From Polyangiaceae bacterium (GTDB taxonomy: Bacteria > Myxococcota_A > Polyangia > Polyangiales > Polyangiaceae), in contig JAHBVX010000011.1 in the NCBI GenBank assembly GCA_019637295.1, forward strand, positions 143,735-207,734: DNA of 64,000 bases, written 5' to 3'. Below, piece after piece: positions 38,728 to 47,000 of the stretch (positions within the stretch are counted from its first letter, which is position 1; each line of letters begins with the position of its first letter). The position numbers and the translations under genes were made by a program. Under the pieces are notes generated by a model. It saw nothing but the letters and a program-made list of their open reading frames with translations. It was not told the DNA's origin and made no database searches.

Positions 38728-39765
38728 CTAGCGGGGAAGCACGACCGTCGCCGGCGCAACAGCCAGCGCGATCGCCGGGAAGTCCTGGCTGCTGGGGCTG
38801 CCCGCTCGCGCGCTCACGAACAGCAACGCGAGGCCCGGCCCGCGCAGCAGCGCCGGGTGAGACGGGTTACGCGAGCCAGCCAGGACCGGTGATGTCGCCC
38901 GCGCCAACGGATCTGGCGCTCGAAAACGCGCGGCGAGTCCGATCCCGCTCGTCCCGTTGCCGCCACGCCCGGTGTAGTAGACCCTCAGGATGGAGCGACC
39001 TTCGGCGCTCTTCGCCAGCTCCGGCTCCGGATCGCCGACCGCAACGGAGTCGAAGGCGTCCTGCTGCAGCGAGGGCTCGAGCGCCGGCTCCGGGCGTCGT
39101 TGCCAGGTGATCCCGTCCATGGAGGTCGCCTCGCCGATGCGGCTCCCCACGGCGTAGAACAGTCGGTAGTCGCCGGGGGCCAGCGCGACGAAGCCCGGGC
39201 TCGACGGAGGGCCGTCCTCCCAGGTTCCAGCCATCGCGCCGAGCACGGGCGCCGGGAGCTTCTCGAAGCTGAGCCCGTCCGCCGAGCGCGCCAGCCCGAT
39301 TCCGCCCGCGGCCGAGTAGAACAGCCAGATCTCGGCGCCGACCCGCGCAGCCTCGGGCTCGGCGATCGCGCCGCCTTCCCAGTCCTCCGTCGCGCCGAGC
39401 ACCGCGTCCGGGGGCTCGGCGCCGAAGGTTCGAGCGTCCGGAGCACGAAAGCGAAAGATGCCCGACTGGCCCCCGAGCTCTGCGACCGCGTAGAGCGCGA
39501 CGTCGCCGACAAGGCTCTCGCCCAGCGCGAGTGCGCTCGGCTCTCGGTACCTCGCGCTCGGAGACGACAGTACGTTCGGCGCCACACCGGTCGCCAACTC
39601 GGCCTGGGTAATCAGCCGAAACGGGCCGGCCTGGGCGTTGGGGCGCACGGCGTCCAGATCCCCGGCCTCGCCAGCCAGGGTAGCGCAGCCGCCGAGCGCG
39701 AGCGCCGCCGCCAGACGCCGCAGCGCGTCCGACCTCCGGAACCTGGGTCGCGCGCGGTTCGTCAC
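38728..39765 (-). CDS. Lipoprotein with glycosidase-like beta-propeller
   Basis: A 345-residue lipoprotein (signal ending Leu-Ala-Leu-Gly-Gly-Cys27). The mature part repeats blade-like segments: Arg-Glu-Pro-Ser-Ala, Leu-Phe-Tyr-Ser-Ala-Ala-Gly, Gly-Ile-Gly-Leu-Ala-Arg-Ser-Ala-Asp-Gly, Asp-Gly-Pro-Pro-Ser and Tyr-Arg-Leu-Phe-Tyr-Ala. This resembles the five-bladed propeller of GH43/GH32/GH62-like proteins, but clear catalytic carboxylates cannot be assigned; it may bind rather than cut glycans. The GTG start overlaps the stop of the FadL-like gene (GTGA), so it is the third gene of a coupled operon. Confidence 0.75.
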   Translation of the reverse strand: MTNRARPRFRRSDALRRLAAALALGGCATLAGEAGDLDAVRPNAQAGPFRLITQAELATGVAPNVLSSPSARYREPSALALGESLVGDVALYAVAELGGQSGIFRFRAPDARTFGAEPPDAVLGATEDWEGGAIAEPEAARVGAEIWLFYSAAGGIGLARSADGLSFEKLPAPVLGAMAGTWEDGPPSSPGFVALAPGDYRLFYAVGSRIGEATSMDGITWQRRPEPALEPSLQQDAFDSVAVGDPEPELAKSAEGRSILRVYYTGRGGNGTSGIGLAARFRAPDPLARATSPVLAGSRNPSHPALLRGPGLALLFVSARAGSPSSQDFPAIALAVAPATVVLPR

Positions 39766-41090
39766 AGCAGCCCCATCGAGAGCGTGCCGCCCACGCCGAG
39801 CTGACTGCCATGTGCGCGGTAGTCGCCGACGAAGTTGGCCGGGCCGTCCTTCAGCGTCGTGCGCGTGGGAAGGATGGCCCACAGCACGTGGAGATCGAAG
39901 CGCAGGCTGCCGGTCACGACGTCGCCCGGCGACCGCCACGCGACCCCCGTGCCGGCGGAGAGCAAGTGGCGATCCGCGTCGACGAAGTTGGTGCGGCCAG
40001 ACTGCGGCGGCACGGGTGAGCGCTCGAACCCGTACCCGGCGCGCAACGCGGTGAAGACGCGCCGCTCGAGCGGGAGTAGGTACTCCACGCCCAGCCGGGG
40101 TACGAGTCGGTTCTCGAAGCCTGGCTCGATCTCGCTGGTCGGCTTCGGGTTGGGCGGCAGGTCCAGGTCGATACCCGGCGGCGGCTGCACGTCGAGATCC
40201 GTGCTCGAGCGGCTGATCGGGCTCCGATACGCGGCCCAGTTCACCCACGTCACGTCAGCGCTCACCGTCAAGTGTTCGCTCGCTCGTGCGCTGGCGCCCA
40301 ACACGGCCTGGCGTGGGATGAACGCGTTCATGGTGCGGGACGCCAGCTCGTAGCGCGCCGGAACTCGCACGATGGCAGCGTCCACCTCGCCCCGCAGCTC
40401 GGCCTCGATCGCGAGCTCGATCTGCGCTTCGTCCCGGTACACGGCGCCAAGCGACAACCAGTCGCTTGGCTCCACGGTGACGCCGAAGCTCGGGTAGCGC
40501 ACGGCAGTGAGATCCGCGTCCACCTCGTGGCGCAGCTCCGAGTCGTTCGGTCGGGGTAGCACCGCCGTGCCCGTGATCTCGAAGCGCCCGCGCGTCGCTG
40601 CGAGGAACGCGACTCCGCCGCCGAGGGACAGCCACTCGACCGGCCGGATTGCCAAGTTCGCCGCGAGGTACAGCAGCTGGGGGCGGTTGTCCCACAGCAC
40701 CCAGCGCGGCTCCTCGGGCCCACTGCTGCGCGCCCGACTCAGACGATGATCCGGCAGGTGGACCGCGAGGCCGAACGCGAAGGGCAACGTGAGAATCGCT
40801 CCTGGCGCCACGACTCCGCCCACGAGGGCGCGCACGGGATCGACCTGACTGTCCTGCCCGCTCATCTTCAGTCGCTGGGTCACGAACACATAGCCGAGGG
40901 ACAGGTCCGTCTCGCGCGCCAGCGCCAGCGCCGATGGGTTGTAGTAGTTGGCGGAGAAGTCGCGCGCCTCCGCGCTGACGGCGCCCGCCATGGCGGAGGA
41001 ACGAGAGCCGAGGCCAAAGCCATCGACGGGATTGGCCTCGGCGTGAACGGCGGCGAACAGCAGCGTCAAGCCAATTGCGGGGCTGCGCAT
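39762..41090 (-). CDS. FadL/TodX (OmpP1) family outer-membrane protein, second copy
   Basis: A 442-residue protein with a signal peptide ending Ala-Glu-Ala-Asn-Pro. The mature start Gly-Phe-Gly-Leu-Gly-Ser-Arg-Ser-Ser-Ala-Met-Ala-Gly-Ala and the Phe-Ser-Ala-Asn-Tyr-Tyr-Asn-Pro-Ser-Ala-Leu-Ala are the FadL hatch-like signatures, seen also in the upstream copy. Family members form a 14-strand barrel with an N-terminal plug that moves hydrophobic molecules across the outer membrane. The C-terminus is Met-Gly-Leu-Leu. The ATG lies on the stop of the upstream FadL-like gene (1 nt shared) and the stop overlaps the propeller lipoprotein, so three genes are coupled. Confidence 0.85.
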   Translation of the reverse strand: MRSPAIGLTLLFAAVHAEANPVDGFGLGSRSSAMAGAVSAEARDFSANYYNPSALALARETDLSLGYVFVTQRLKMSGQDSQVDPVRALVGGVVAPGAILTLPFAFGLAVHLPDHRLSRARSSGPEEPRWVLWDNRPQLLYLAANLAIRPVEWLSLGGGVAFLAATRGRFEITGTAVLPRPNDSELRHEVDADLTAVRYPSFGVTVEPSDWLSLGAVYRDEAQIELAIEAELRGEVDAAIVRVPARYELASRTMNAFIPRQAVLGASARASEHLTVSADVTWVNWAAYRSPISRSSTDLDVQPPPGIDLDLPPNPKPTSEIEPGFENRLVPRLGVEYLLPLERRVFTALRAGYGFERSPVPPQSGRTNFVDADRHLLSAGTGVAWRSPGDVVTGSLRFDLHVLWAILPTRTTLKDGPANFVGDYRAHGSQLGVGGTLSMGLL

Positions 41091-42376
41091 CAGAAGCCGA
41101 CCTCCGCAGCGATCGCGAACAGCTGCACCGAGCCCGACGTCTCTGCTCGCGCGGGCAGGGCACCCGCGGCCCGCGCGCTCGCGGTCTTCTCGTGCTCGCG
41201 CACGAGGAGGTGGTGGTACTGCCAGACCGCGTCGATGCGGAGCTCGAGCGGCTCCTGCAGCGCGACCCCGTAGCCGAACGTCAGCGCGACGCGGTCGTTG
41301 TCCCAGTAGTTCGCCAGGCCATTCTGAGCGGGAGCCGGCGTCGGCTCCCAGAAGACCCCGCCGCGCACTGAGGCCTTGGCCCGAGTCGACAGCTCGATGG
41401 AGCGGGCCACTGCAACCCGGGGCACGATGGTGTCGTGAAAGTCCACCGGCGTCTCGCGCAGGGCGGCGCAGTCGGGTTCGTCGCTCGGACACACCACCGT
41501 CGGTCGACGCCAGCCGTCGAACGCGCTCCAGTGCTTGTAGGTCGCGCCCACGCCAAAGGTCCACGCGCCAACTCGTCGGCCGAGCCCCAGCTCGAGCTGT
41601 AGGGGATCGTACTGCGCAATCCCCGAGATGTGCAGATCGGGCACGACCAAGCTGCCGAGATCGAACACCTGCACGAGCACGTCGAACTCTCCCTCCAGCG
41701 CGCCACGGAACGTACCCCCCGCGGTGAAGCCGTCTCCGAAGTCGTACGCCGCGCCGACGACCGGTGCGTACGTTGCCACCAGCTGATCGTCCACGATCGT
41801 ACCGACTCGCCCCGAGGCGTCCGTGCGCACGACTACCGTGCCGACCAGCTCCGCCAGCGCCAACGCGCCGACCCCGACGCGAACGCCGTAGCCGAGGTCG
41901 AAGCCGGCGCCGATGGCCAAGTTCAGGGTCTGCGCGCGATCCGTGAGCAGAGGGAACTGCGCTCGCTCGGGATAGAGCAGTCTGGCCCGCGCGACCACGT
42001 CGCTCGGCGTGAACGCACCGAGCCCGAGCGCGACGCGATCCTGCAGCACCCCGCCGAACGGAACGGGTAGGACCAAGCCGATCAACGTGCCCTGGACGGC
42101 GTCCGCGGGGACGGCGCCGGGACCCTCGGGCCCGTCGGCTCGCAGCTCGAAGCGCGCCGCTTGCCAGCCGAGGGTCACCTGTCGACTGCGTGCGTCACTG
42201 AGGAGAGCTGGGTTGCCGTAGGTCGCTTCGGAGCCCGACGCGAGCGCCGCGCCGCTGCCCGCGAGCGCCTGGCTGCGCGGTCCGAAGCCGAATAGATCCG
42301 CGGGCGATGCTGGCACGGGTGGCGCGTACGCCAGCGCGGTGGCGATGACCAAGCCGGCTACAGAGCGTCGCTTCAT
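41090..42376 (-). CDS. FadL/TodX (OmpP1) family outer-membrane protein, first copy
   Basis: A 428-residue protein. The start is the Met before Lys-Arg-Arg-Ser-Val-Ala-Gly-Leu-Val; an in-frame Met is 8 codons upstream. A signal peptide ends Val-Pro-Ala-Ser. Mature opening Leu-Phe-Gly-Phe-Gly-Pro-Arg-Ser-Gln-Ala-Leu-Ala-Gly-Ser and Ala-Thr-Tyr-Gly-Asn-Pro-Ala-Leu-Leu is FadL-like. Alternating strands fill the rest and the terminus is Val-Gly-Phe, a proper outer-membrane ending. Its sequence differs much from the second copy, so they are not a recent duplication. It heads the three-gene operon that ends with the propeller lipoprotein. Confidence 0.85.
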   Translation of the reverse strand: MKRRSVAGLVIATALAYAPPVPASPADLFGFGPRSQALAGSGAALASGSEATYGNPALLSDARSRQVTLGWQAARFELRADGPEGPGAVPADAVQGTLIGLVLPVPFGGVLQDRVALGLGAFTPSDVVARARLLYPERAQFPLLTDRAQTLNLAIGAGFDLGYGVRVGVGALALAELVGTVVVRTDASGRVGTIVDDQLVATYAPVVGAAYDFGDGFTAGGTFRGALEGEFDVLVQVFDLGSLVVPDLHISGIAQYDPLQLELGLGRRVGAWTFGVGATYKHWSAFDGWRRPTVVCPSDEPDCAALRETPVDFHDTIVPRVAVARSIELSTRAKASVRGGVFWEPTPAPAQNGLANYWDNDRVALTFGYGVALQEPLELRIDAVWQYHHLLVREHEKTASARAAGALPARAETSGSVQLFAIAAEVGF

Positions 42377-42450
42377 CACCCGCACCGCACCATAAATCAA
42401 CGCCGAGGAGCCCGCGACCCGCGGGTGCAGCGTGGTATGCTGGCCGCGCC

Positions 42451-43341
42451 ATGTCCGGTCGGCTTCTCGCGCTGTTCCTCGCGGTCTTTGCTGGCTGCGG
42501 CAACGAAGACGGACGCCCGCCTGGGCGGCCCTACGGTGGCGGGGGGGCCAAGGGTTGCGTCGACGGGTCTGGCGGCACGTCCGCCGCGGGAGGCTCGCAG
42601 GCGGGCGGCTCCGCCGGCAGCTCCGGAGCTGCCGGCAGCTCCGGCACGAGCGACGCCGGGTTGGCCGGCGCGGGTGGTAGCAGCGGCGCCGATGGCGGGA
42701 CCACGACCGGCGGCTCCGCCGGAGCGACTGGGTCCGGAGGTTCCACGGCGAGCAGTGGTGGGTGCGCAGGTACGGGCAGCGGCGGCGCTCCGGCCGCTGC
42801 CCCGACCTTCCCGATCCAGTCCTGCGTGATCACCCAGCACTGTCAGTCTGGGGCGACGTGCGACGCCTTCAACAAGAACGCCACCAGCGCGGACTGTCCG
42901 AGCGGGAGTCTGGCGCCGGGCGCGTGCGAGCTCGGCACCGCGGTCGGTGCCTGCGTCTCCCAGGTGGGCAATCGTTGCTCGATGACGTTCGGCTATCCAC
43001 CCATCCATACCGAGAGTGGCGCGCGAACGGTGTGCGAGAACGGCGGAGGCTTCTTCGTGTCGACCGCCGGCTGCGACGTCGCTCATCGCTGCGACGCGGT
43101 CCTGCAGCTCGGGCAGTGCGCGGAGTTCAGCGCGAAGTACGGCGCGGCTGCGGTGAAGAGTGCCTGCGGCGCTGGCGCCTACACGGCGAAGGCCGAGTGC
43201 TCTCGCAAGAACGCGGTGGGCGGCTGTCTCCTAGTCGATGGCAGCCATTGCGCCACGGTCTGGTACTACAAGAGCGACTTCGGCCTGACGGCTGCCCGCA
43301 AGGCGTGCTCGCAGTCCGGCGGGCATTTCCTCGAGCCGTGA
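42451..43341 (+). CDS. Gly/Ser-rich linker lipoprotein with Cys-rich domain
   Basis: A 296-residue lipoprotein: signal ending Ala-Val-Phe-Ala-Gly-Cys16, then ~95 residues of nearly pure Gly/Ser/Ala with some Thr and Cys. A Cys-rich folded part follows, containing at least 14 cysteines in about 170 residues, with repeating Cys-Glu-Asn-Gly-Gly-Gly and Cys-Ser-Gln-Ser-Gly-Gly-His phrases in two related parts. Such long linkers project domains from the surface of myxobacteria. I recognise no family and assign no function. It converges on the FGE-fold lipoprotein with an 11-nt gap. Confidence 0.72.
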   Translation: MSGRLLALFLAVFAGCGNEDGRPPGRPYGGGGAKGCVDGSGGTSAAGGSQAGGSAGSSGAAGSSGTSDAGLAGAGGSSGADGGTTTGGSAGATGSGGSTASSGGCAGTGSGGAPAAAPTFPIQSCVITQHCQSGATCDAFNKNATSADCPSGSLAPGACELGTAVGACVSQVGNRCSMTFGYPPIHTESGARTVCENGGGFFVSTAGCDVAHRCDAVLQLGQCAEFSAKYGAAAVKSACGAGAYTAKAECSRKNAVGGCLLVDGSHCATVWYYKSDFGLTAARKACSQSGGHFLEP

Positions 43342-43352
43342 CCGGGGCCGGG

Positions 43353-44288
43353 TCAGCCGGCGCCGGGGTCTCTGCAGCAGCGAAAACTCACGAAGTAGTA
43401 GCGGAACTCGGGCTCGTGGCTGGTCGTGACCGGCCGACACGCGTTGCGGACGTGCCCCCAAGCGCCACCCTTGAGTGCCGCGAACACCGCCCGCTCCTCG
43501 GGGCGATCGCGATCCGCCAGGGCCCACTCATCGACGTTGCCCGTCAGGTCGTGGACGCCGAAACCGCTGACGCAGCCCGCCTTCGAGCCGCTCGGGACGC
43601 CCTGCCACAAGCGCTCGAGCTCGGGGCCGCTGATGGACGGGTCCGGCGAGTAGATCTTCTTCAGGCTGGGACTGATCCAGCGATTGTCGATGTTACACAT
43701 CTCGCTGGACCGCGCCCAACCGTAAGGGAAGGGCGTCTCCCGTGGTCCTTCGCAGGCGGCTACCCACTCGCTCTCGTAGCAGAGGCGCTTGCCCAGCGCG
43801 GCGCACTCACCGGTCGCTTCGTACCAGTCGACCATCACCCGGGGCCTCTTGCCGAGCTCGTTGGGGAACTCGTAGCGATCGATGCAGAAGTCGAGGGCGA
43901 CTCGCGGCGCGCGGCACGTCTGCAGCCCCTCCTTGAAACGGTGACAGATGCTCAGGCGGTTGGCCTTGTCGTACTCGTTCTTCAGACAGTGTCGCTCCAT
44001 GTCCGGGCAGAAGTTCATCTGGACGTGTTGCATGTCCGGCGGACAAGCGCTCGAGGTCGCAGCACCGGCATCGAGCTCGACGCCGCCGTCCGCGGCGGCG
44101 CCGCCGGGTCGCCCGCCCGCCAGCCCTGCCGGCGGCGGGGACGTCGGGCTCGGAGCCCCCTGGGGGGCCCGCGCCGGCTGCGGATCCGTGCCGCAGCCCG
44201 ACGCGAACCCCGCGAGCCCGAGCCCGAGCGCGAGCCCGCATCCGAGTCCTCGCGGTCCGCGAGGGAAGGAGATCGTCGCTCGGCTCAC
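43353..44288 (-). CDS. FGE/SUMF1-fold lipoprotein
   Basis: A 311-residue lipoprotein (Phe-Ala-Ser-Gly-Cys32) with a Pro/Ala/Gly linker and an FGE-sulfatase-type domain (PF03781): Ala-Leu-Asp-Phe-Cys-Ile-Asp-Arg-Tyr-Glu-Phe-Pro-Asn, Gly-Lys-Arg-Leu-Cys-Tyr-Glu-Ser-Glu-Trp, Leu-Thr-Gly-Asn-Val-Asp-Glu-Trp and Gly-Gly-Ala-Trp. Near the active site a His-Val-Arg-Asn-Ala-Cys-Arg is seen where true FGE has two cysteines, so only one remains. It ends Phe-Arg-Cys-Cys-Arg-Asp like the other copy at 10066. It may be a related non-enzymatic or PvdO-like protein. Its cysteines suggest disulfides outside the cytoplasm. Confidence 0.78.
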   Translation of the reverse strand: MSRATISFPRGPRGLGCGLALGLGLAGFASGCGTDPQPARAPQGAPSPTSPPPAGLAGGRPGGAAADGGVELDAGAATSSACPPDMQHVQMNFCPDMERHCLKNEYDKANRLSICHRFKEGLQTCRAPRVALDFCIDRYEFPNELGKRPRVMVDWYEATGECAALGKRLCYESEWVAACEGPRETPFPYGWARSSEMCNIDNRWISPSLKKIYSPDPSISGPELERLWQGVPSGSKAGCVSGFGVHDLTGNVDEWALADRDRPEERAVFAALKGGAWGHVRNACRPVTTSHEPEFRYYFVSFRCCRDPGAG

Positions 44289-44442
44289 GGCGAGGTCTTA
44301 CATCACCGCTCGCCACACGGCGACCGTCTCAGGGCTGCTCGTTCCGGGATGCTGCAGCGTCCTTCCGCAGCGTGACCTGGCAAGAGCCCCGCGCCTCTCC
44401 CGAGCAAGAGGGCGCACCACGGCAACGACCGGCGAGGCCGTC

Positions 44443-45072
44443 CTAGGGCGCGGCGCCGTCCCGCTCCGGCGGAGGCGGATCGAGGACGACGAGCGGCGCG
44501 AGGCGCTTCAGCGAGCGCGGGCCGATGCCTTTGACGCGCAGTAGATCACGCAGCTTGCGGAACTTCCCGAGCCGGGTGCGGAGCGCCACGATCTGCTCGG
44601 CGCGACGCTTGCCGACGCCGGGCAGGCGCGTGAGCTCGACCTCGCTGGCCAGGTTGAGGATGACCTTGCCATCGGCGGTGATTCCGCTCGCGGGCGGAGC
44701 TTGCGACTCGGCGAGCGCGCTGTCCCCCGTCTCGTCTCGCGGGTGCAGCGGCGGCTCGGCAGGCGGCAGAGCAACGGGTGGCGCGCCGGCGACCTCGGAC
44801 GCGGACGGCGTTGGCCACCAGGTGTCGCCCGTCGCAGCGGCAGCGGCCAGCGGAGTCCACTTGGCTGCGCTCGCCGTGGGCAAGTCCACGACGATGGCGA
44901 GCGCGCCTGCGCCGGCCATCGTGAGTATGCCGCCCACGACCAGCATGAGCTTGAGCCAAGCGCTGATCGCGGACGCGGGGGCCGGCGTGCGGCCCCCGCC
45001 CACGTCCCGTGGAGCGTCCTCCCGTTCCCGCGACTGCGGGTGATCGATGGGTTCGTGTCGGAAGGGGGTCAC
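44443..45072 (-). CDS. ComEA-like helix-hairpin-helix membrane protein
   Basis: A 209-residue protein: cytoplasmic N-terminus (~35 residues), a transmembrane helix (Leu-Met-Leu-Val-Val-Gly-Gly-Ile-Leu), a Pro/Ala/Glu-rich linker to ~135, and a C-terminal helix-hairpin-helix pair: Ala-Ser-Glu-Val-Glu-Leu-Thr-Arg-Leu-Pro-Gly-Val-Gly-Lys-Arg-Arg-Ala and Val-Lys-Gly-Ile-Gly-Pro-Arg-Ser-Leu. This is the DNA-binding domain of ComEA-type competence proteins, which pull DNA through the periplasm. No other com gene is adjacent, so DNA uptake is an inference. Convergence with nothing on the other strand; an 154-nt gap downstream holds no gene. Confidence 0.8.
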   Translation of the reverse strand: MTPFRHEPIDHPQSREREDAPRDVGGGRTPAPASAISAWLKLMLVVGGILTMAGAGALAIVVDLPTASAAKWTPLAAAAATGDTWWPTPSASEVAGAPPVALPPAEPPLHPRDETGDSALAESQAPPASGITADGKVILNLASEVELTRLPGVGKRRAEQIVALRTRLGKFRKLRDLLRVKGIGPRSLKRLAPLVVLDPPPPERDGAAP

Positions 45073-45082
45073 GGGGTCTCCT

Positions 45083-45316
45083 TCACGACAGCTCGGTGAA
45101 CGCCTCGGCAGCGCCTGGGCGACGGCTGGCTGCGCCGGCCGACTCGTCCCGCGGCACGTAGTCGCGGATGTGCAGCTCTCCGCTCACCGGCATGGCCTCG
45201 AGCTTCACGTTCAGCGAACCGTCGCGGTTCACGAACGCAACCCCGATGCGATTCCAGTAGCTCTTCCCCTCGCGCTCGCTGATCACGTAGACGACCTTCA
45301 TCTTGATGTTGTTCAT
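45083..45316 (-). CDS. Small conserved protein of unknown function
   Basis: A 77-residue protein from the ATG at 45316, which has a good AGGAG upstream. The compact beta-rich core contains Ser-Tyr-Trp-Asn-Arg-Ile-Gly-Val-Ala-Phe-Val-Asn-Arg-Asp-Gly-Ser-Leu-Asn-Val-Lys-Leu-Glu-Ala, then Leu-His-Ile-Arg-Asp-Tyr. I recall similar small proteins in many bacteria with a Trp-x-x-Ile-Gly-x-Ala-Phe-x-Asn-x-Asp-Gly-Ser plan, none with a known function. It is 10 nt upstream of the ComEA-like gene and could form an operon. The Ala/Arg-rich last 20 residues may be disordered. Confidence 0.7.
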   Translation of the reverse strand: MNNIKMKVVYVISEREGKSYWNRIGVAFVNRDGSLNVKLEAMPVSGELHIRDYVPRDESAGAASRRPGAAEAFTELS

Positions 45317-45437
45317 GACTGACTCCTGGTGTTTCTGCCCCGCCAAGCGCGGGGGTCGAGGGCTGCATCTTCAAGCGGCGTGCCGACGTCCGGGCTGGTG
45401 ATTCCCAGCGAAAAATGCGGTGGCAGCGTGGCGAAAG

Positions 45438-45460
45438 GGCTGGCCGCCTGGCGGCCAGCC
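45438..45460. promoter_or_regulatory. 10-bp perfect hairpin upstream of a membrane protein gene
   Basis: GGCTGGCCGC and GCGGCCAGCC form a perfect ten-pair stem with a CTG loop. It sits about 80 nt before the GTG start at 45538 and is related in sequence to the hairpin at 27428. A function in leader RNA or as a protein site is possible but unproven. Confidence 0.4.
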
Positions 45461-45537
45461 GCCAGCGGATCGCCACCCCGGGCCAGGCGGGCGGATCTCG
45501 GGCGCGCCGGAGGGCGCCGCTGTGGAATGATGCCGAC

Positions 45538-46908
45538 GTGGCAAGGGCCGGCGATCGCGGAGCGAGCTGGTCGGCGGCGGCCGGCGGCCTCCGCCGCTCG
45601 GCGTGGGTGCTCGGGCTGGTCACGCTCGCGAGCGTCGCGCTGCAACTCTACACGACGTGGGTTGGGCTGCAGCTCCGGCTCGAGCCCGAGCGCGCCGCCG
45701 AGTGGACGCGTCAGCTGGGGGCCGGCGGCTTGTCCTACCGGCTCTTCTACAGCCTCGCCATGGTGGTGTTGGCAGCGGCGCTGCTCGCGGTGTCGCGGGT
45801 GCCGAGCAGCACCCGGGCCGTGACGCCCGCCCTGCTCGCCGCGGTCGCGTTCGGCGCCGCGTCCGTGTTCAACGTGCTCTCCTTGGGCCACGCGGGCGAC
45901 GGCAGCGCAGATCCGGCGCTGTTCGTGTTGATCGCGGCCCGCAGCGTCGGGCTAGTCGCGCTGCTGGTCGCTGTCCTGTTGATCGCCGACGCGCTCCGCT
46001 GTGGCGTGCGCGGCGCGAGGCGAGGCGCGCTGATCGGACTGGGGCTCGTGGACCTCGTCGTGCCCGCGTCACGGCTGTTCGTTCGGGAGCACAGCGACAG
46101 CTGGACCACCCGACTGCTGCTGGTCAGCCTGCAGCTCGCGTTCGCGGCGCTGCTGGTGCGCGCGCTGCTCCTCGCCAGCAGGGCCGCCGCCAGTCAGGGC
46201 ACGGGCGAGCGGACCGAGCCGGCGAGCGAGCCCGGGCCGGCGAGCGAGCCCGGGCCGGCGAGCGAGCCCGGGCCCGCGCCGCAACCGGCTCGCAGTCCTG
46301 CCGCGCTCGGGCGATCGCTGCCCGTCGGACGACGCCTGAGCGCGAGCTTGGGCGTGCTGCTGGGAGTCGGCCTGCTCCCCGCGTGGGAGATCGCGACCGA
46401 CGCTCGCTACGAGCGGGCCGAGCTCGGACGCCTGTACGGTCTCGACGCCCCATCGCCCGAGGGCGCTTGGATCCTCGGTGCGCTGCTGCTCGCGGCGCCG
46501 CTGCTGGCGCTCTGGCTATGGCGAGCGCTCGCCGAGTCGCCTCACGGCGCGCGCCTGGCGTGCGCCGTGGCCATCCTGCTCGGGGCGGGCCACGCGGTCT
46601 GGGCGGTGCGAGACGCCGCGCTGCACCGCGCCCACCAGGTCCGCGCGTGGCCCGTGTGCGCCGCCGACGCCGGGGAGGTCAGCGCGACGATCGATGGTGT
46701 CCGCGGGCCACACGCCGCCGATGGAACGCCTTGCGTCCGACTCGTCGAGCGTCAAGTGCAGAAGGAGTCCCCCGTGTCGGTGCAGGAGGGGATCGTCCAA
46801 ATCTCTGCGAGGTTCCCGACGGACCGCTGGACGCTCGGCGTCGGCAGTCTGAGCGTGCTGCTGTCGCTGGGCATGGCCGCGTTCGTCTCATTTCGGCGTG
46901 TCGACTGA
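45538..46908 (+). CDS. Polytopic membrane protein, unknown function
   Basis: About 456 residues with roughly nine transmembrane helices, first near Val-Leu-Gly-Leu-Val-Thr-Leu-Ala-Ser. A soluble Pro/Ser/Glu/Gly loop at ~225-250 is made of three copies of Ala-Ser-Glu-Pro-Gly-Pro. I start at the GTG at 45538 because upstream sequence is Arg-rich and has no membrane character. The last soluble stretch before the final helix is beta-rich and may be extracytoplasmic. I recognise no family. Between this and the small protein is a hairpin and about 220 nt with no gene. Confidence 0.65.
   Translation: MARAGDRGASWSAAAGGLRRSAWVLGLVTLASVALQLYTTWVGLQLRLEPERAAEWTRQLGAGGLSYRLFYSLAMVVLAAALLAVSRVPSSTRAVTPALLAAVAFGAASVFNVLSLGHAGDGSADPALFVLIAARSVGLVALLVAVLLIADALRCGVRGARRGALIGLGLVDLVVPASRLFVREHSDSWTTRLLLVSLQLAFAALLVRALLLASRAAASQGTGERTEPASEPGPASEPGPASEPGPAPQPARSPAALGRSLPVGRRLSASLGVLLGVGLLPAWEIATDARYERAELGRLYGLDAPSPEGAWILGALLLAAPLLALWLWRALAESPHGARLACAVAILLGAGHAVWAVRDAALHRAHQVRAWPVCAADAGEVSATIDGVRGPHAADGTPCVRLVERQVQKESPVSVQEGIVQISARFPTDRWTLGVGSLSVLLSLGMAAFVSFRRVD
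46219..46272 (+). repeat. 18-bp tandem repeat, three perfect copies
   Basis: Three identical 18-bp units (46219-46236, 46237-46254, 46255-46272) encode Ala-Ser-Glu-Pro-Gly-Pro in a loop of the polytopic membrane protein. The unit is a multiple of three so copy-number change keeps the frame. Confidence 0.9.
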
Positions 46909-47000
46909 CCAGAATCGTGCCTGCGGGTGTTCGATTTCCGGCCCGAACCTTTGCGACGTCACTGCGCGCGTGATACCCCAAATTCTCCGAGGAGGATTGC

